DNA of 47,274 nucleotides, taken from assembly GCA_022561485.1 (NCBI GenBank), contig JADFRD010000003.1, positions 15,115-62,388 of the forward strand, written 5' to 3'. Origin of the DNA: Fidelibacterota bacterium. Lineage in GTDB: Bacteria > Fidelibacterota > Marinisomatia > Marinisomatales > TCS55. Positions 11,805 to 22,053 of this stretch are shown in pieces (positions within the stretch are counted from its first letter, which is position 1; each line of letters opens with the position of its first letter). The position numbers were made by a program, and so were the translations under genes. Under the pieces are notes generated by a model. It ran no database searches. It saw nothing but the letters and a program-made list of their open reading frames with translations, and was not told the DNA's origin.

Positions 11805-12269
11805 ATGAGACGTAGAAGACCAGAACGAAGACAGATTTTACCTGATCCGGTTTATAATGACCTTTCAGTAGCGAAATTTATTAACTATTTAATAAAAGGC
11901 GGTAAGAAAGGCATCGCAGAAAAAATATTTTATTCTGCAATGGACTCGATTAAAAATAAGACGAAAACAGACGGGTTTAAAATTTTTGAGACTGCAATTG
12001 AAAAAACTCAACCAATGGTTGAAGTAAAATCAAGAAGAATCGGTGGTGCAACTTACCAAGTTCCAATTGAAGTGCCGATCAGGCGTCGTTTTTATTTGGC
12101 TTCTCATTGGATAATTAATGCAGCTAAAGGTAGAAAAGGTAAACCAATGTCAGATAGGTTGGCTTTGGAGTTAGTTGCTGCTGCGAATGATGAGGGTGGT
12201 GCCATTAAGAAAAAAGATGATACGCATCGCATGGCTGAAGCAAACAAAGCATTTGCCCATTTTCGTTAA
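11805..12269 (+). CDS. rpsG: 30S ribosomal protein uS7
   Basis: uS7 (154 residues) nucleates the 30S head and contacts E-site tRNA. It begins MRRRRPERRQILPDPVYND and shows VEVKSRRIGGATYQVPIEV and ALELVAAANDEGGAIKKKDD, typical of the family. The start is five bases after rpsL with little Shine-Dalgarno sequence, so it probably relies on coupling. Confidence 0.97.
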   Translation: MRRRRPERRQILPDPVYNDLSVAKFINYLIKGGKKGIAEKIFYSAMDSIKNKTKTDGFKIFETAIEKTQPMVEVKSRRIGGATYQVPIEVPIRRRFYLASHWIINAAKGRKGKPMSDRLALELVAAANDEGGAIKKKDDTHRMAEANKAFAHFR

Positions 12270-12279
12270 GATTTAGATT

Positions 12280-14370
12280 ATGAAACATATTCCATTAGAT
12301 AGAGTTCGCAATATCGGAATCATGGCACACATTGATGCTGGTAAAACCACTTTGACGGAGAGAATCCTCTATTATACTGGTCGAACTCATAAAATCGGTG
12401 AAGTTCATGAGGGTGGCGCTATAATGGATTGGATGGAGCAGGAAAAAGAACGTGGTATCACAATCACATCTGCTGCAACAACAGCGATTTGGCAGGATTA
12501 CAGAATTAATATTATTGATACTCCTGGCCATGTTGATTTCACTGTAGAGGTTGAGCGTTCTCTGCGTGTACTGGATGGTGCTTGCGCTGTTTTTTGTGCT
12601 GTTGGCGGTGTGGAGCCTCAAAGTGAGACCGTATGGCGTCAGGCAGATAAGTATGATGTACCTAGAATTGCATTTGTAAATAAAATGGATCGAGTGGGTA
12701 GTGATTTCTTTAACGTACTCGAAATGATAAAAGATCGTCTCGGTGCCAATCCTCTTCCGATAGTTATACCTATCGGCTCTGGTGATATGTTTACTGGTAT
12801 TATTGATTTGCTGACAATGCAGGCGATTTTATATAACGAATCTTCTTTGGGTGCCCGTTTTGAATATAGTGAAATTCCTCATGACCTGATTGAAGAAGCA
12901 GAAAAATGGCGTCATAATTTGATTGAAGAAACGGCAACATACGACGAAAATTTGATGGAAAAATATCTCAATGAAGAAGAAATATCAGTTGAGGAAATTA
13001 AAGCTGCCGTTCGAAAAGGTTGTATTGATAATACATTTATCCCGACACTTTGTGGTTCTGCATTTAAAAATAAAGGCGTACAAAGATTATTAGATGCTAT
13101 TGTGGATTTTATGCCGTCACCAAAAGATATAGGCAAAATACACGGTTTGGATCCATTCGATTCTGATATTCATATCACTCGCGAGTCTGACCCGGATCAA
13201 CCATTTAGTGCCTTGGCCTTTAAAATAATGACAGATCCCCATGTAGGGAAGTTAACCTACATGCGAGTCTATTCGGGTAAATTGAAAAAAGGGTCATATG
13301 TTTTTAATGCTAATACGAGGAAGCGTGAGCGCATCAGTAGAATTTTATTAATGCATGCTAATAAACGTGAAGAACTCGAAGAAGTAACTGCAGGAGAAAT
13401 TGTTGCAGCAGTTGGTCTAAAAAAGACATTTACAGGAAACACGCTTTGCAATGAGGATGATCCTATTTTATTAGAATCCATGGACTTTCCCGAGCCTGTG
13501 GTAGAAGTTTCTGTTGAACCCGCTTCAAAGGCAGATCAAGAAAATTTATCCAAAGCTTTAGTAAAGCTTGGCGAGGAAGACCCTACTTTTAAAGTCTCAA
13601 TTAATCAAGATACAGGGCAGACGATTATTGCTGGCATGGGTGAGTTGCATTTAGAAATTTTAGTAGATCGACTCTTTAGAGAATTTAATGTCCAAGCTTT
13701 TGTTGGTAAACCGCAGGTAGCATTCACAGAAGCGATTACCAAACGCGTGGAAGATGTGGAAACGAAATTTATTCGTCAATCCGGTGGTCGCGGTCAGTAT
13801 GGGCATGTTGTCATTAATGTCGAACCTAACGAGTTGGGTAAGGGGTTTCATTTTGAAAATAAAATTGTGGGTGGAGTAATACCCAGAGAGTATATCTCAT
13901 CTATCAGCAGGGGTATTGAAGAAGCTTTGAAAAACGGTATTGTTGCCGGTTATCCTCTTGAAGACGTGAGAGTCGAATTAATTTTTGGTTCATATCACGA
14001 TGTTGATTCTTCGGAAATGGCCTTTAAAATTGCTGGTTCGATGGCGATCCAAGAGGCATGTCGCAAGGCAAAACCGGTTTTGATGGAACCTATTATGCAG
14101 GTTGAGGTGATTGTACCTGAAGAATACCTTGGAGATGTTATGGGTGATATCAATTCTCGAAGAGGAAATGTCCAGGGAATGGATCAGCGAAATGATGCGC
14201 AGGTTATCAATGCCCAAGTTCCTTTGAGTAGTATGTTTGGATACGTAACAGATTTAAGGTCACTGACTCAGGGAAGAGCTGTTTTCCATATGGAGTTTGC
14301 TGAATACAGGCAAGTTCCGGCGAGTGTGGAAACAGAAATTATAGAAAAAGTACATGGAAAAGCTTCATAA
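12280..14370 (+). CDS. fusA: elongation factor G
   Basis: A 696-residue translational GTPase that moves tRNAs and mRNA through the ribosome and helps split ribosomes. The G1 loop AHIDAGKT is at 16-23, followed by the switch region [14 protein letters not shown], the DTPGH G3 motif and NKMD G4. Domains II-V follow, with [11 protein letters not shown] in domain IV. Length is that of housekeeping EF-G rather than of mitochondrial-type EF-G2. It lies directly before tuf, as in the str operon. Confidence 0.97.
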   Translation: MKHIPLDRVRNIGIMAHIDAGKTTLTERILYYTGRTHKIGEVHEGGAIMDWMEQEKERGITITSAATTAIWQDYRINIIDTPGHVDFTVEVERSLRVLDGACAVFCAVGGVEPQSETVWRQADKYDVPRIAFVNKMDRVGSDFFNVLEMIKDRLGANPLPIVIPIGSGDMFTGIIDLLTMQAILYNESSLGARFEYSEIPHDLIEEAEKWRHNLIEETATYDENLMEKYLNEEEISVEEIKAAVRKGCIDNTFIPTLCGSAFKNKGVQRLLDAIVDFMPSPKDIGKIHGLDPFDSDIHITRESDPDQPFSALAFKIMTDPHVGKLTYMRVYSGKLKKGSYVFNANTRKRERISRILLMHANKREELEEVTAGEIVAAVGLKKTFTGNTLCNEDDPILLESMDFPEPVVEVSVEPASKADQENLSKALVKLGEEDPTFKVSINQDTGQTIIAGMGELHLEILVDRLFREFNVQAFVGKPQVAFTEAITKRVEDVETKFIRQSGGRGQYGHVVINVEPNELGKGFHFENKIVGGVIPREYISSISRGIEEALKNGIVAGYPLEDVRVELIFGSYHDVDSSEMAFKIAGSMAIQEACRKAKPVLMEPIMQVEVIVPEEYLGDVMGDINSRRGNVQGMDQRNDAQVINAQVPLSSMFGYVTDLRSLTQGRAVFHMEFAEYRQVPASVETEIIEKVHGKAS

Positions 14371-14393
14371 AGTTCAAGTAACGGAGTAAAGAG

Positions 14394-15584
14394 ATGTCTA
14401 AGGAAAAATTCGACCGAACAAAACCACACGTTAATATCGGAACGATAGGTCACGTGGACCACGGAAAGACCACATTGACGGCGGCCATCACGATGGTGCA
14501 GTCAGCTCGAGGTATGGCGGAGATGCGTTCATTTGACAGTATAGATAACGCCCCGGAAGAGCGGGCTCGAGGAATTACGATTCAGACAGCCCATGTGGAG
14601 TATGAGACAGAGAACCGTCATTATGCCCATGTAGATTGTCCGGGTCACGCGGATTATATTAAGAATATGATTACGGGTGCAGCCCAGATGGATGGAGCTA
14701 TATTGGTAGTCAGTGCAGCAGATGGTCCAATGCCGCAGACGCGGGAGCACGTTTTATTGGCCCGTCAGGTGAATGTACCCAGTATGGTGGTATTTATGAA
14801 TAAGACAGATCAGGTAGATGATCCGGAGCTATTGGAGCTTGTGGAGATGGAATTAAGGGATCTGTTGAATGAGTATGAGTTTCCGGGAGATGATACCCCG
14901 ATAATAATGGGAAGTGCATTAAATGCATTGAGTAATCCCGGTGATGAAGCGGCCAATAAATGTATTGTTGATTTGATGGAAGCCTGTGACAGTTTTATCC
15001 CGGAGCCGAAGCGAGATATAGATAGACCCTTTTTAATGCCGGTGGAAGATGTTTTTTCCATTACAGGTCGCGGAACGGTGGGTACCGGCCGTATTGAACG
15101 AGGCATCGTTAAGGTTGGTGATGTAGTAGAAATGATTGGAATGGGTAAGCATAAGAAGACCACGGTTACGGGTGTAGAGATGTTCAGGAAGCTGCTGGAT
15201 GAAGGCCGGGCAGGTGATAATGCAGGATTATTGCTTCGTGGCGTTGATAAGGAAGAGTTGAAGCGAGGGATGGTATTGGCGGCGCCCGGTTCAATTACCC
15301 CCCATACAAAGTTTAAGGCGAATGTATATGTATTGAAGAAGGAAGAAGGTGGACGTCACACGCCCTTTTTCAATGGATATCGTCCGCAGTTTTATTTTAG
15401 GACCACAGATGTAACCGGTATAGTGACGTTGCCGGAAGGCACAGAAATGGTGATGCCGGGTGATAATATTGTGATGGATGTAGAAATGATTACATCGATA
15501 GCCATGGATAAGGAATTGCGTTTTGCTATTCGTGAAGGCGGGCGCACTGTGGGCGCCGGTGTTGTAACGGAGATTGTTGAGTAA
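14394..15584 (+). CDS. tuf: elongation factor Tu (complete second copy)
   Basis: A 396-residue EF-Tu. G1 GHVDHGKT is at 19-26, G3 DCPGH at 81-85, G4 NKTD at 136-139 (most bacteria have NKCD). Domains II and III follow with [13 protein letters not shown] and the C-terminal [17 protein letters not shown]. Codon choice is visibly different from fusA and rpsJ on either side: more GAG, GGG, GCC and CGG and a higher G+C. The last 170 bases are nearly identical to the tuf fragment at 1-170. The gene lies between fusA and rpsJ, the tufA position. Confidence 0.98.
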   Translation: MSKEKFDRTKPHVNIGTIGHVDHGKTTLTAAITMVQSARGMAEMRSFDSIDNAPEERARGITIQTAHVEYETENRHYAHVDCPGHADYIKNMITGAAQMDGAILVVSAADGPMPQTREHVLLARQVNVPSMVVFMNKTDQVDDPELLELVEMELRDLLNEYEFPGDDTPIIMGSALNALSNPGDEAANKCIVDLMEACDSFIPEPKRDIDRPFLMPVEDVFSITGRGTVGTGRIERGIVKVGDVVEMIGMGKHKKTTVTGVEMFRKLLDEGRAGDNAGLLLRGVDKEELKRGMVLAAPGSITPHTKFKANVYVLKKEEGGRHTPFFNGYRPQFYFRTTDVTGIVTLPEGTEMVMPGDNIVMDVEMITSIAMDKELRFAIREGGRTVGAGVVTEIVE

Positions 15585-15594
15585 AGGATAGAAC

Positions 15595-15903
15595 GTGGCC
15601 AATCAAACTATACGAATTAGTCTCAAAGCTTACGATCATCAACTGTTGGATAAATCCACAGAGAAAATTGTAAAAACTGCTAAATCAACCGGAGCTGTTA
15701 TTTCTGGTCCAATTCCAATGCCTACAAAACGGACTATCTACACAGTCTTACGATCACCCTTTGTTGACAAGAAATCAAGAGAGCAATTTCAAACGAAAAT
15801 TCATAAGCGGGTTGTCGATATTTTGAATTCAACACCTAAGACAGTTGAAGCATTAATGAAACTGGATTTGCCTGCGGGTGTTGATATCGAGATTAAGGTC
15901 TGA
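15595..15903 (+). CDS. rpsJ: 30S ribosomal protein uS10
   Basis: uS10 (102 residues), a 30S head protein that doubles as NusE in antitermination complexes with NusB. It shows [19 protein letters not shown], the [10 protein letters not shown] loop and [19 protein letters not shown]. The start is GTG 15595 with AAGGA upstream (15585-15589). It begins the S10 operon, here joined to tuf with a 10-base gap. Confidence 0.97.
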   Translation: MANQTIRISLKAYDHQLLDKSTEKIVKTAKSTGAVISGPIPMPTKRTIYTVLRSPFVDKKSREQFQTKIHKRVVDILNSTPKTVEALMKLDLPAGVDIEIKV

Positions 15904-15905
15904 TT

Positions 15906-16523
15906 ATGCGTGGTCTCATAGGAAAGAAAATTGGAATGACGCAGATTTTTGGTGACGAGGGAACAGTCTTTCCGGTGACCATTGTAGAGGCTGGGCCTTG
16001 TGTTGTTACACAAATAAAGACTGATAAACAAGATGGTTATTCAGCTGTGCAGCTTGGTTTTGGAGAACGAAAAGAAAAACATACTAATAAGCCTATGAAA
16101 GGTTTGTTTTCAAAAGCAAATTTGTCTCCAAAAAAAGTATTGTCCGAGTTTGAACCCATTTCGGGTTTTGATTACAAAGTGGGGCAAGAGTTTGGTGCAT
16201 CTATATTTAAAAAAGGTGATAAGGTCAATGTAACTGGTACGTCCAAAGGGAAAGGGTTTACCGGTGTTATGAAACGTCATGGCTTCAGTGGTGGTCCGGC
16301 AACTCATGGGCAAAGAGAATATTTACGATCACCGGGTTCAATCGGGCAAGGGTCTGATCCTTCCAGGGTTTTTAAAGGAATGAAAATGGCTGGCCATGCC
16401 GGTGTGCAGAAAGTCACTGTAAAGAACCTCGAAATAGTTAAAGTGGATAGTGAAAAAAATCAGCTGTTCATAAAAGGGGCGGTGCCTGGGGTCAATAACA
16501 GTTATGTACTGATTAAGAAATAA
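15906..16523 (+). CDS. rplC: 50S ribosomal protein uL3
   Basis: uL3 (205 residues) is an early assembly protein whose loop reaches the peptidyl transferase centre. It starts [19 protein letters not shown]. The central [20 protein letters not shown] and [20 protein letters not shown] segments are canonical; the latter includes the glutamine that is methylated in other bacteria. It starts two bases after rpsJ. Confidence 0.97.
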   Translation: MRGLIGKKIGMTQIFGDEGTVFPVTIVEAGPCVVTQIKTDKQDGYSAVQLGFGERKEKHTNKPMKGLFSKANLSPKKVLSEFEPISGFDYKVGQEFGASIFKKGDKVNVTGTSKGKGFTGVMKRHGFSGGPATHGQREYLRSPGSIGQGSDPSRVFKGMKMAGHAGVQKVTVKNLEIVKVDSEKNQLFIKGAVPGVNNSYVLIKK

Positions 16524-16525
16524 TT

Positions 16526-17155
16526 ATGGAATTGCAAGTTTATAAACAAGACGGTAGTAAAACTTCAAAGATGAAGTTGAATGAATCTGTATTTGGAATA
16601 ACTCCAAATGAAGATGTTATTTATCGCGCAGTTCAATCAGAGCTGACCAATAGCCGGCAAGGAACCCATTCTGCGAAAAGTCGAGGAATGGTCCGGGGTG
16701 GAGGTCGCAAACCTTTCAAGCAAAAAGGTCGTGGTGTCGCCCGTGCTGGGTCTACTCGTTCGCCTTTGTGGCGTGGGGGCGGTACTGTCTTTGGGCCTCA
16801 GCCTCATGGCTATTCGTATAAAATGCCCAGGAAAATGAAACTATTGGCCCGTCGGTCTATATTGTCATATAAAGCAAATAATGACGGCTTAATTATTTTG
16901 GATGAAATAAGTGTAGATGAGCCTAAAACAAAAGAATTCATGAAAATTTTAAATGAATTAAATATTGCTGATAAAAAAGTGACCGTGTTACTGGGTGAAT
17001 CAAAGACGAATGTTTTCCTGGCGGGTAGAAATATTCGAAATATTGCCATTTTGGAAGCTAAAAATGCAAGCACCTATGATTTAATTGATTGTGATGTGAT
17101 TTTAACAGAAAAATCAGGTGTGGATGTTTTAACCAAACAATTAATGGTGCAATAA
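16526..17155 (+). CDS. rplD: 50S ribosomal protein uL4
   Basis: uL4 (209 residues) lines the exit tunnel with its long loop and, in E. coli, represses the S10 operon. The loop carries GTHSAKSRGMVRGGGRKPFK and GTVFGPQPHGYSYKMPRKMK. Length is normal. Its stop overlaps the rplW start by one base (TAATG), so the two are translationally coupled. No obvious S10 leader is visible because tuf sits directly upstream of rpsJ. Confidence 0.97.
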   Translation: MELQVYKQDGSKTSKMKLNESVFGITPNEDVIYRAVQSELTNSRQGTHSAKSRGMVRGGGRKPFKQKGRGVARAGSTRSPLWRGGGTVFGPQPHGYSYKMPRKMKLLARRSILSYKANNDGLIILDEISVDEPKTKEFMKILNELNIADKKVTVLLGESKTNVFLAGRNIRNIAILEAKNASTYDLIDCDVILTEKSGVDVLTKQLMVQ

Positions 17156-17469
17156 TGTCCACAAGAGAAATAATTATTAAACCACTATTTACTGAAAAAA
17201 TGAGCCGTCTGGAAGATTTAGAACGCAAGTACGCATTTCAAGTGGAGGGCTCTGCAAATAAAATTGAAATAAAATCTGCTATTGAAAAACGTTTTGATGT
17301 AGAAGTTGAGAAAGTTGCGACAATGAATCGTATAGGAAAGACCAAGCAAATGACAGTGAAAAGCGGTGGTAGAACAATCCGCACAAACGGTCGTCGGTCT
17401 AATTGGAAAAAAGCGGTTATTACATTAAAGGAAGGTTTTAATATTGACCTGGTAGGAGGCGAGTCCTAA
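17155..17469 (+). CDS. rplW: 50S ribosomal protein uL23
   Basis: uL23 (104 residues) rims the peptide exit and docks trigger factor and SRP. It contains [40 protein letters not shown] and the basic loop [20 protein letters not shown]. The start overlaps the rplD stop. Two bases separate it from rplB. Confidence 0.97.
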   Translation: MSTREIIIKPLFTEKMSRLEDLERKYAFQVEGSANKIEIKSAIEKRFDVEVEKVATMNRIGKTKQMTVKSGGRTIRTNGRRSNWKKAVITLKEGFNIDLVGGES

Positions 17470-17471
17470 TC

Positions 17472-18296
17472 ATGGGTGTGAGATCAATTAAACCTACCAC
17501 TCCTGGAAATCGATTTGCTTCTCGTCCTGACTTTGCAGAGATTACCAAAAGTACGCCGGAAAAAAGTTTAACTGTTGCCAAGCGAAAAACCGGTGGCAGA
17601 AATAATAATGGTAGAATTACCTCACGCCATCGCGGTGGCGGCCATAAACAGCGTTATCGCATTATTGATTTTAAACGTGATAAGCATGATGTACCGGCAA
17701 AAGTTGTTGCGATTGAATACGATCCGAATCGTTCTGCAAATATCGCATTATTGCATTACGCAGATGGTGAGAAACGATATATACTTGCTCCGTTTGGCAT
17801 AAAAGTAGGTGATACGATTACTTCAGGAGAAAACGCTCCTTTAAAAGTTGGAAATGCTTTGTCCCTAAAGAATATCCCAACGGGTATGATTGTTCATAAT
17901 ATAGAATTATTTCCGGGTAAAGGCGGGCAAATGGTTCGCAGCGCCGGTGCTGCAGCTCAGGTGATGGCTAGGGATGGCGGGTTTACGACGATAAAACTCC
18001 CATCTAATGAAATCCGGTTGATTCGTGACGAATGCTATGCAACGCTGGGTGAAGTTGGCAATAAATCACATGAGCAGGTTGTCTCTGGTAAAGCGGGTCG
18101 TTCTCGATGGTTAGGAATTAGGCCGAGAGTTCGCGGTGTCGCAATGAATCCGGTCGATCACCCCATGGGCGGAGGTGAGGGTAAATCTTCAGGTGGTCGT
18201 CATCCTACTACGCCTTGGGGTAAACCTACAAAAGGTTATAAAACACGAAAGAAGAAAAAGAAATCTAATGATTATATAGTGAAGAGGAGAAAGTAG
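17472..18296 (+). CDS. rplB: 50S ribosomal protein uL2
   Basis: uL2 (274 residues) is needed for subunit joining and peptidyl transferase activity. It starts [20 protein letters not shown]. The RNA-binding core [20 protein letters not shown] and the conserved C-terminal [20 protein letters not shown] (with the essential His) are intact, ending in a Lys/Arg-rich tail. It is one base from rpsS. Confidence 0.97.
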   Translation: MGVRSIKPTTPGNRFASRPDFAEITKSTPEKSLTVAKRKTGGRNNNGRITSRHRGGGHKQRYRIIDFKRDKHDVPAKVVAIEYDPNRSANIALLHYADGEKRYILAPFGIKVGDTITSGENAPLKVGNALSLKNIPTGMIVHNIELFPGKGGQMVRSAGAAAQVMARDGGFTTIKLPSNEIRLIRDECYATLGEVGNKSHEQVVSGKAGRSRWLGIRPRVRGVAMNPVDHPMGGGEGKSSGGRHPTTPWGKPTKGYKTRKKKKKSNDYIVKRRK

Positions 18297-18297
18297 G

Positions 18298-18564
18298 ATG
18301 CCAAGATCTATAAAAAAAGGTCCGTTCGTGGATGAAAAACTTCTTAAAAAAATTCGTGCAATGGATGAAAGCGGGAAGAAAAGAGTTATCAAAACATGGT
18401 CGCGTCGTTCCATGGTTACACCTGATTTTGTCGGGCATACATTTGCTGTTCACAATGGGAATAAATTTATTCCGGTTTTTATTTCAGAAAACATGGTTGG
18501 GCATAAATTGGGTGAATTTGCACCTACAAGAATTTTTAGAATGCATTCAGGAGATAGAAAGTAA
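18298..18564 (+). CDS. rpsS: 30S ribosomal protein uS19
   Basis: uS19 (88 residues), a 30S head protein contacting uS13 and the A-site finger. It shows [39 protein letters not shown] and [12 protein letters not shown]. Length is typical. It lies between rplB and rplV with gaps of one and two bases. Confidence 0.97.
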   Translation: MPRSIKKGPFVDEKLLKKIRAMDESGKKRVIKTWSRRSMVTPDFVGHTFAVHNGNKFIPVFISENMVGHKLGEFAPTRIFRMHSGDRK

Positions 18565-18566
18565 TA

Positions 18567-18908
18567 ATGGAAGCTCAAGCCATCAGCCGTTATGTAAGGC
18601 AGTCGCCGTACAAAATTCGAATAGTCATGGATGAAGTTCGGGGTAAAAAAGTGGGAGATGCGTTGAATTATTTACATTTTTCACCGAAAAAAGCTGCTAG
18701 CGTGCTTGAAAAGACCATCCGTTCAGCCGTAAGTAATCTATTACAAAAGGCTAAAGATTCGAATATTGATCCTGATGGATTAATCGTTTCAAAAGCATTT
18801 GTAAACGGTGGACCACATATGAAACGTATTCGCGCTGCTTCGATGGGAAGGGTCTCCAAATTAAATAAACCAACCAGTCATGTGACTGTCGTGGTAAGTG
18901 ATACGTAA
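18567..18908 (+). CDS. rplV: 50S ribosomal protein uL22
   Basis: uL22 (113 residues) has a beta-hairpin that narrows the exit tunnel next to uL4; changes there affect macrolide response in other bacteria. It contains YVRQSPYKIRIVMDEVRGKK and the hairpin region VNGGPHMKRIRAASMGRVSK. Length is typical and no insertion is seen in the hairpin. Confidence 0.97.
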   Translation: MEAQAISRYVRQSPYKIRIVMDEVRGKKVGDALNYLHFSPKKAASVLEKTIRSAVSNLLQKAKDSNIDPDGLIVSKAFVNGGPHMKRIRAASMGRVSKLNKPTSHVTVVVSDT

Positions 18909-18917
18909 GGAGCAATT

Positions 18918-19541
18918 TTGGGACAAAAGACACATCCAATAGGTTTTCGTTTAATCGTCAATAGAAATTGGCGTTCGAATTGGTACGCGGACAAGTCATT
19001 TGCAAAAAATCTTGAAGAAGATGTTAGAATTCGTAAATATATTAAACTGCGTTTGCCAAACGCTGGTATTTCAAGAGTTGAAATTAATCGTACATCAAAA
19101 ATTGTGACGGTTACCATTTATACTGCACGCCCGGGGATTGTTATTGGTAAAGGCGGTGAAGAAGTTGGGCGGCTAAAGCAGGAAATTAACCAGCTGACTG
19201 AAAAAGATGTCCAGATCAATATTTCTGAAATAAAACGCCCCGAACTGGATGCGGCTCTTGTGGGTGCAAACATAGCTCATCAATTGGTGAAAAAGATTTC
19301 TTACAGACGTGTGGTCGGTAAGGCGATACAATCAACAATGAGGATGGGTGCACAGGGTATCCGTATCAATGTGGCTGGTCGGTTAGGTGGCTCGGAAATT
19401 GCCAGAAGTGAAAAATTTCACCAAGGAAGAGTTCCTCTCCATACAATACGAGCGGATATTGATTATGCATTAACGGAAGCCGCTACGGCATACGGTGTCA
19501 TTGGAATTAAAGTGTGGATTTGTAACGGGGAATCAGCTTAA
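18918..19541 (+). CDS. rpsC: 30S ribosomal protein uS3
   Basis: uS3 (207 residues) forms the mRNA entry tunnel with uS4 and uS5. It starts with TTG 18918 (AAGGAG upstream) giving [12 protein letters not shown]. The KH domain carries [20 protein letters not shown], and the C-terminal part has [20 protein letters not shown] and [20 protein letters not shown]. Length is near the short end of the family. Confidence 0.97.
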   Translation: MGQKTHPIGFRLIVNRNWRSNWYADKSFAKNLEEDVRIRKYIKLRLPNAGISRVEINRTSKIVTVTIYTARPGIVIGKGGEEVGRLKQEINQLTEKDVQINISEIKRPELDAALVGANIAHQLVKKISYRRVVGKAIQSTMRMGAQGIRINVAGRLGGSEIARSEKFHQGRVPLHTIRADIDYALTEAATAYGVIGIKVWICNGESA

Positions 19542-19550
19542 GAGCTCATT

Positions 19551-19964
19551 ATGTTAGAACCGAGAAAAGTAAAATTTAGACGACATCATCGAGGTCATCG
19601 TCGGGGAATGGCGAAAAGAGGAAATAAAGTCGCATTTGGAACTTATGGGCTGAAAGCGATGGGGCCGGGTTGGATCACCGCCAGGCAAATAGAAGCTGCC
19701 CGTATTACCATTTCACGGGTGGTACGTAAGACTGGTAAAATGTGGATTCGTATTTTCCCCGATAAACCGATTACTAAAAAACCTGCCGAAACTCGTATGG
19801 GTAAAGGTAAAGGTGCACCCGAATATTGGGTATCTGTTGTAAAACCGGGTCGTATTTTATTTGAAGTAGAAGGTGTCGATCGGGAAATGGCAGAGCTTGC
19901 ATTTACAAATGCATCTCATAAATTACCCATTAAAACAAAAATCGTTGAACGGATAGAAGGATAA
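19551..19964 (+). CDS. rplP: 50S ribosomal protein uL16
   Basis: uL16 (137 residues) positions A-site tRNA. It begins [20 protein letters not shown] and carries [39 protein letters not shown] and the C-terminal [17 protein letters not shown]. Length is typical. Its stop overlaps the rpmC ATG by one base (TAATG). Confidence 0.97.
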   Translation: MLEPRKVKFRRHHRGHRRGMAKRGNKVAFGTYGLKAMGPGWITARQIEAARITISRVVRKTGKMWIRIFPDKPITKKPAETRMGKGKGAPEYWVSVVKPGRILFEVEGVDREMAELAFTNASHKLPIKTKIVERIEG

Positions 19965-20179
19965 TGAAGCGTTCTGTATTAACTGAAATGAATAGTGAAG
20001 AATTGGGAGTTAAGCTTCAAGAAGATTTAGAAGCTTTACAAAATTTGAGATTTCAAAAATCATTACAACAATTGGAAAATCCAGTTCAAATCAAATATTT
20101 AAGAAGAGAAATTGCCCAAATCAAAACAGCGATTAAAGAATATTCTAATGGCATTCGTGAAATAAAAGGTGCTCAATAA
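19964..20179 (+). CDS. rpmC: 50S ribosomal protein uL29
   Basis: A small helical protein (71 residues) at the exit rim beside uL23. It shows the LRFQKSLQQLENPVQIKYLR motif and RREIAQIKTAIKEY, the usual uL29 core. The start overlaps the rplP stop, and rpsQ follows two bases later. Confidence 0.95.
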   Translation: MKRSVLTEMNSEELGVKLQEDLEALQNLRFQKSLQQLENPVQIKYLRREIAQIKTAIKEYSNGIREIKGAQ

Positions 20180-20181
20180 TT

Positions 20182-20442
20182 ATGGAACGTAAAAGACAAT
20201 CTTTAACGGGTGAAGTCGTCAGTGCTAAAATGGAAAAAACCGTTGTGGTAAAAGTAACCAGACGAATTCAACATAAGGTTTATAAGAAAATTATTAATGA
20301 CACTAAAAGGTATATGGCGCATGTGAGTAATGTTGTTCCAAAAACCGGAGATATTGTGCGCATTTCCTCCACAAGACCTATCAGCAAACATGTTTGCTGG
20401 AAGGTAAGTGAAATTATTCGAGAATCAGTAAAAGTTGGATAG
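20182..20442 (+). CDS. rpsQ: 30S ribosomal protein uS17
   Basis: uS17 (86 residues), an early 16S rRNA binding OB-fold protein. It contains LTGEVVSAKMEKTVVVKVTR, the HKVYKKIINDTKRYMAH region and GDIVRISSTRPISKHVCWKV. Length is normal. rplN follows after six bases. Confidence 0.97.
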   Translation: MERKRQSLTGEVVSAKMEKTVVVKVTRRIQHKVYKKIINDTKRYMAHVSNVVPKTGDIVRISSTRPISKHVCWKVSEIIRESVKVG

Positions 20443-20448
20443 AAAAAA

Positions 20449-20817
20449 GTGATTCAGTCAGAAACACGATTAAAAGTTGCAGATAATACGGGTGCGAAAG
20501 AAGTATTGTGCTTCAAGATCATTGGTGGTTCTAAAAGACGATATGCAACCGTTGGCGATATTATCGTCATAACGGTAAAAAATGCTATTCCGGGCGGTAT
20601 GGTGAAAAAAGGTGAAGTGTCTCGTGCAGTGGTCGTAAGAACGCGGAAAGAAATTAGACGGAAAGATGGTACTTATATTCGGTTTGATGATAATGCAGCC
20701 GTATTGTTAGATAATGCGGGTGAGCCCAGAGGAACACGTATTTTTGGACCGGTTGCGCGTGAATTGCGCGATGGTGGTTACATGAAAATTGTTTCCATGG
20801 CCCCGGAGGTATTGTAA
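20449..20817 (+). CDS. rplN: 50S ribosomal protein uL14
   Basis: uL14 (122 residues) makes an intersubunit bridge and binds the silencing factor RsfS. It starts with GTG 20449 and reads [20 protein letters not shown], with [20 protein letters not shown] and [20 protein letters not shown]. The start is decided by family alignment because no clear Shine-Dalgarno is present. Its stop overlaps the rplX ATG (TAATG). Confidence 0.97.
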   Translation: MIQSETRLKVADNTGAKEVLCFKIIGGSKRRYATVGDIIVITVKNAIPGGMVKKGEVSRAVVVRTRKEIRRKDGTYIRFDDNAAVLLDNAGEPRGTRIFGPVARELRDGGYMKIVSMAPEVL

Positions 20818-21122
20818 TGCATATTAAGAAAAATATGACTGTGAGAGTTATTAGCGGAAATCACAAAGGATCAGAAGGCAAAGTGCTACACATTTTTCCT
20901 GATTCATATAAAGTAATTGTTGAAGGTGTTAATCTGGTAAAACGCGCAACTCGACCCACGCAGACAAATCCTTCCGGTGGTTTTATTGAGAAAGAAGCAC
21001 CTTTACACATTTCAAATGTGTTACCTGTGTACAAAGGAAGTATTACCCGTGTTGGATATAAAAAATTAGATAATGGTCGTAAGGTACGAATTGCTGTAAA
21101 GACCGGAGACGAATTAGAATAA
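20817..21122 (+). CDS. rplX: 50S ribosomal protein uL24
   Basis: uL24 (101 residues), an assembly initiator with a KOW fold: [20 protein letters not shown], then [20 protein letters not shown] and [12 protein letters not shown]. Length is typical. Overlap with rplN by one base implies coupled translation. Confidence 0.96.
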   Translation: MHIKKNMTVRVISGNHKGSEGKVLHIFPDSYKVIVEGVNLVKRATRPTQTNPSGGFIEKEAPLHISNVLPVYKGSITRVGYKKLDNGRKVRIAVKTGDELE

Positions 21123-21126
21123 GATT

Positions 21127-21855
21127 ATGGCTACAAAAGAGACAAAAAAAGAAACACCGAAAAAAACAACAGCTAAAAAACAAACTGCAAAAAAATCAAC
21201 AGAAATAAAGCAGACTGTAAAAAAGCAACCTGAGAAAAAGAGTACTCCGAAAAAAAGCACTCACAGCAAATCGGTATATACACCCAATCTAAAAAAGCAT
21301 TACAATGAAAAAATTGTTCCTGCATTAATAAAACAATTTGGTTATAAAAACATAATGGAAGTTCCACGTGTCACAATGATATCGTTAAATATTGGAATTG
21401 GTGATGCGAAAAATAATCCGAAAGCTTTAGAAAATGCTGTAGCAGAATTAACGCTGGTTACCGGACAAAAAGCTGTTGTTACTCGTGCAAGAAAAGATAT
21501 TTCAAACTTCAAAGTACGTATCGGATACCCAGTTGGATGTAAAGTCAATCTCCGGGGAAATCGTATGTATGAATTTTTTGAAAGACTCATTTCAATCGCA
21601 TTGCCGCGTACAAGAGATTTTAGAGGATTATCTTTCAAATCTTTTGATCGTAAAGGCAATTATTCTTTTGGTGTAAAAGAGCAAATTATTTTTACTGAAA
21701 TAGATTATGACAAGGTGGACTCAATCAGAGGCATGGATGTCACCATTACGACGAGCGCATCTACGGATGATGAAGCCTACGGATTGTTAAAAGAATTTGG
21801 GTTTCCTTTGAAGGAAAAACCCATTAAACAAGAAGAAGTCGTAGAGGCTGCTTAA
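21127..21855 (+). CDS. rplE: 50S ribosomal protein uL5 with Lys-rich N-terminal extension
   Basis: uL5 binds 5S rRNA and P-site tRNA in the central protuberance. The conserved part begins near residue 53 ([19 protein letters not shown]) and contains the [20 protein letters not shown] helix and the C-terminal [20 protein letters not shown]. At 242 residues it is about 60 longer than usual. The excess is an N-terminal tail of about 52 residues made almost only of Lys, Thr, Glu and Gln with repeated KKxT units. No start codon lies at the normal position, and ATG 21127 is four bases after rplX, so the tail is probably translated. The overlap with rpsN is one base. Confidence 0.95.
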   Translation: MATKETKKETPKKTTAKKQTAKKSTEIKQTVKKQPEKKSTPKKSTHSKSVYTPNLKKHYNEKIVPALIKQFGYKNIMEVPRVTMISLNIGIGDAKNNPKALENAVAELTLVTGQKAVVTRARKDISNFKVRIGYPVGCKVNLRGNRMYEFFERLISIALPRTRDFRGLSFKSFDRKGNYSFGVKEQIIFTEIDYDKVDSIRGMDVTITTSASTDDEAYGLLKEFGFPLKEKPIKQEEVVEAA

Positions 21856-22040
21856 TGGCAAAAAAATCACTCATTGTTAAATCAAAAAGGAAACCGAAGT
21901 TTTCTACCAGGGGATATAATCGTTGTTTTAACTGCGGACGATCTAATGGATATTTAAGGAAATTTGGTTTATGCAGAATTTGTTTTCGTGAAATGGCTTT
22001 GAAGGGTGAAATCCCCGGTATAACAAAGGCAAGTTGGTAA
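21855..22040 (+). CDS. rpsN: 30S ribosomal protein uS14, zinc-binding (type Z)
   Basis: A 61-residue uS14 of the short C-plus type. The zinc ribbon is formed by C24, C27, C40 and C43 within [20 protein letters not shown]. It ends [11 protein letters not shown] as in zinc-type S14. The ATG overlaps the rplE stop by one base. Confidence 0.97.
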   Translation: MAKKSLIVKSKRKPKFSTRGYNRCFNCGRSNGYLRKFGLCRICFREMALKGEIPGITKASW

Positions 22041-22053
22041 GGAGAAATATGTA

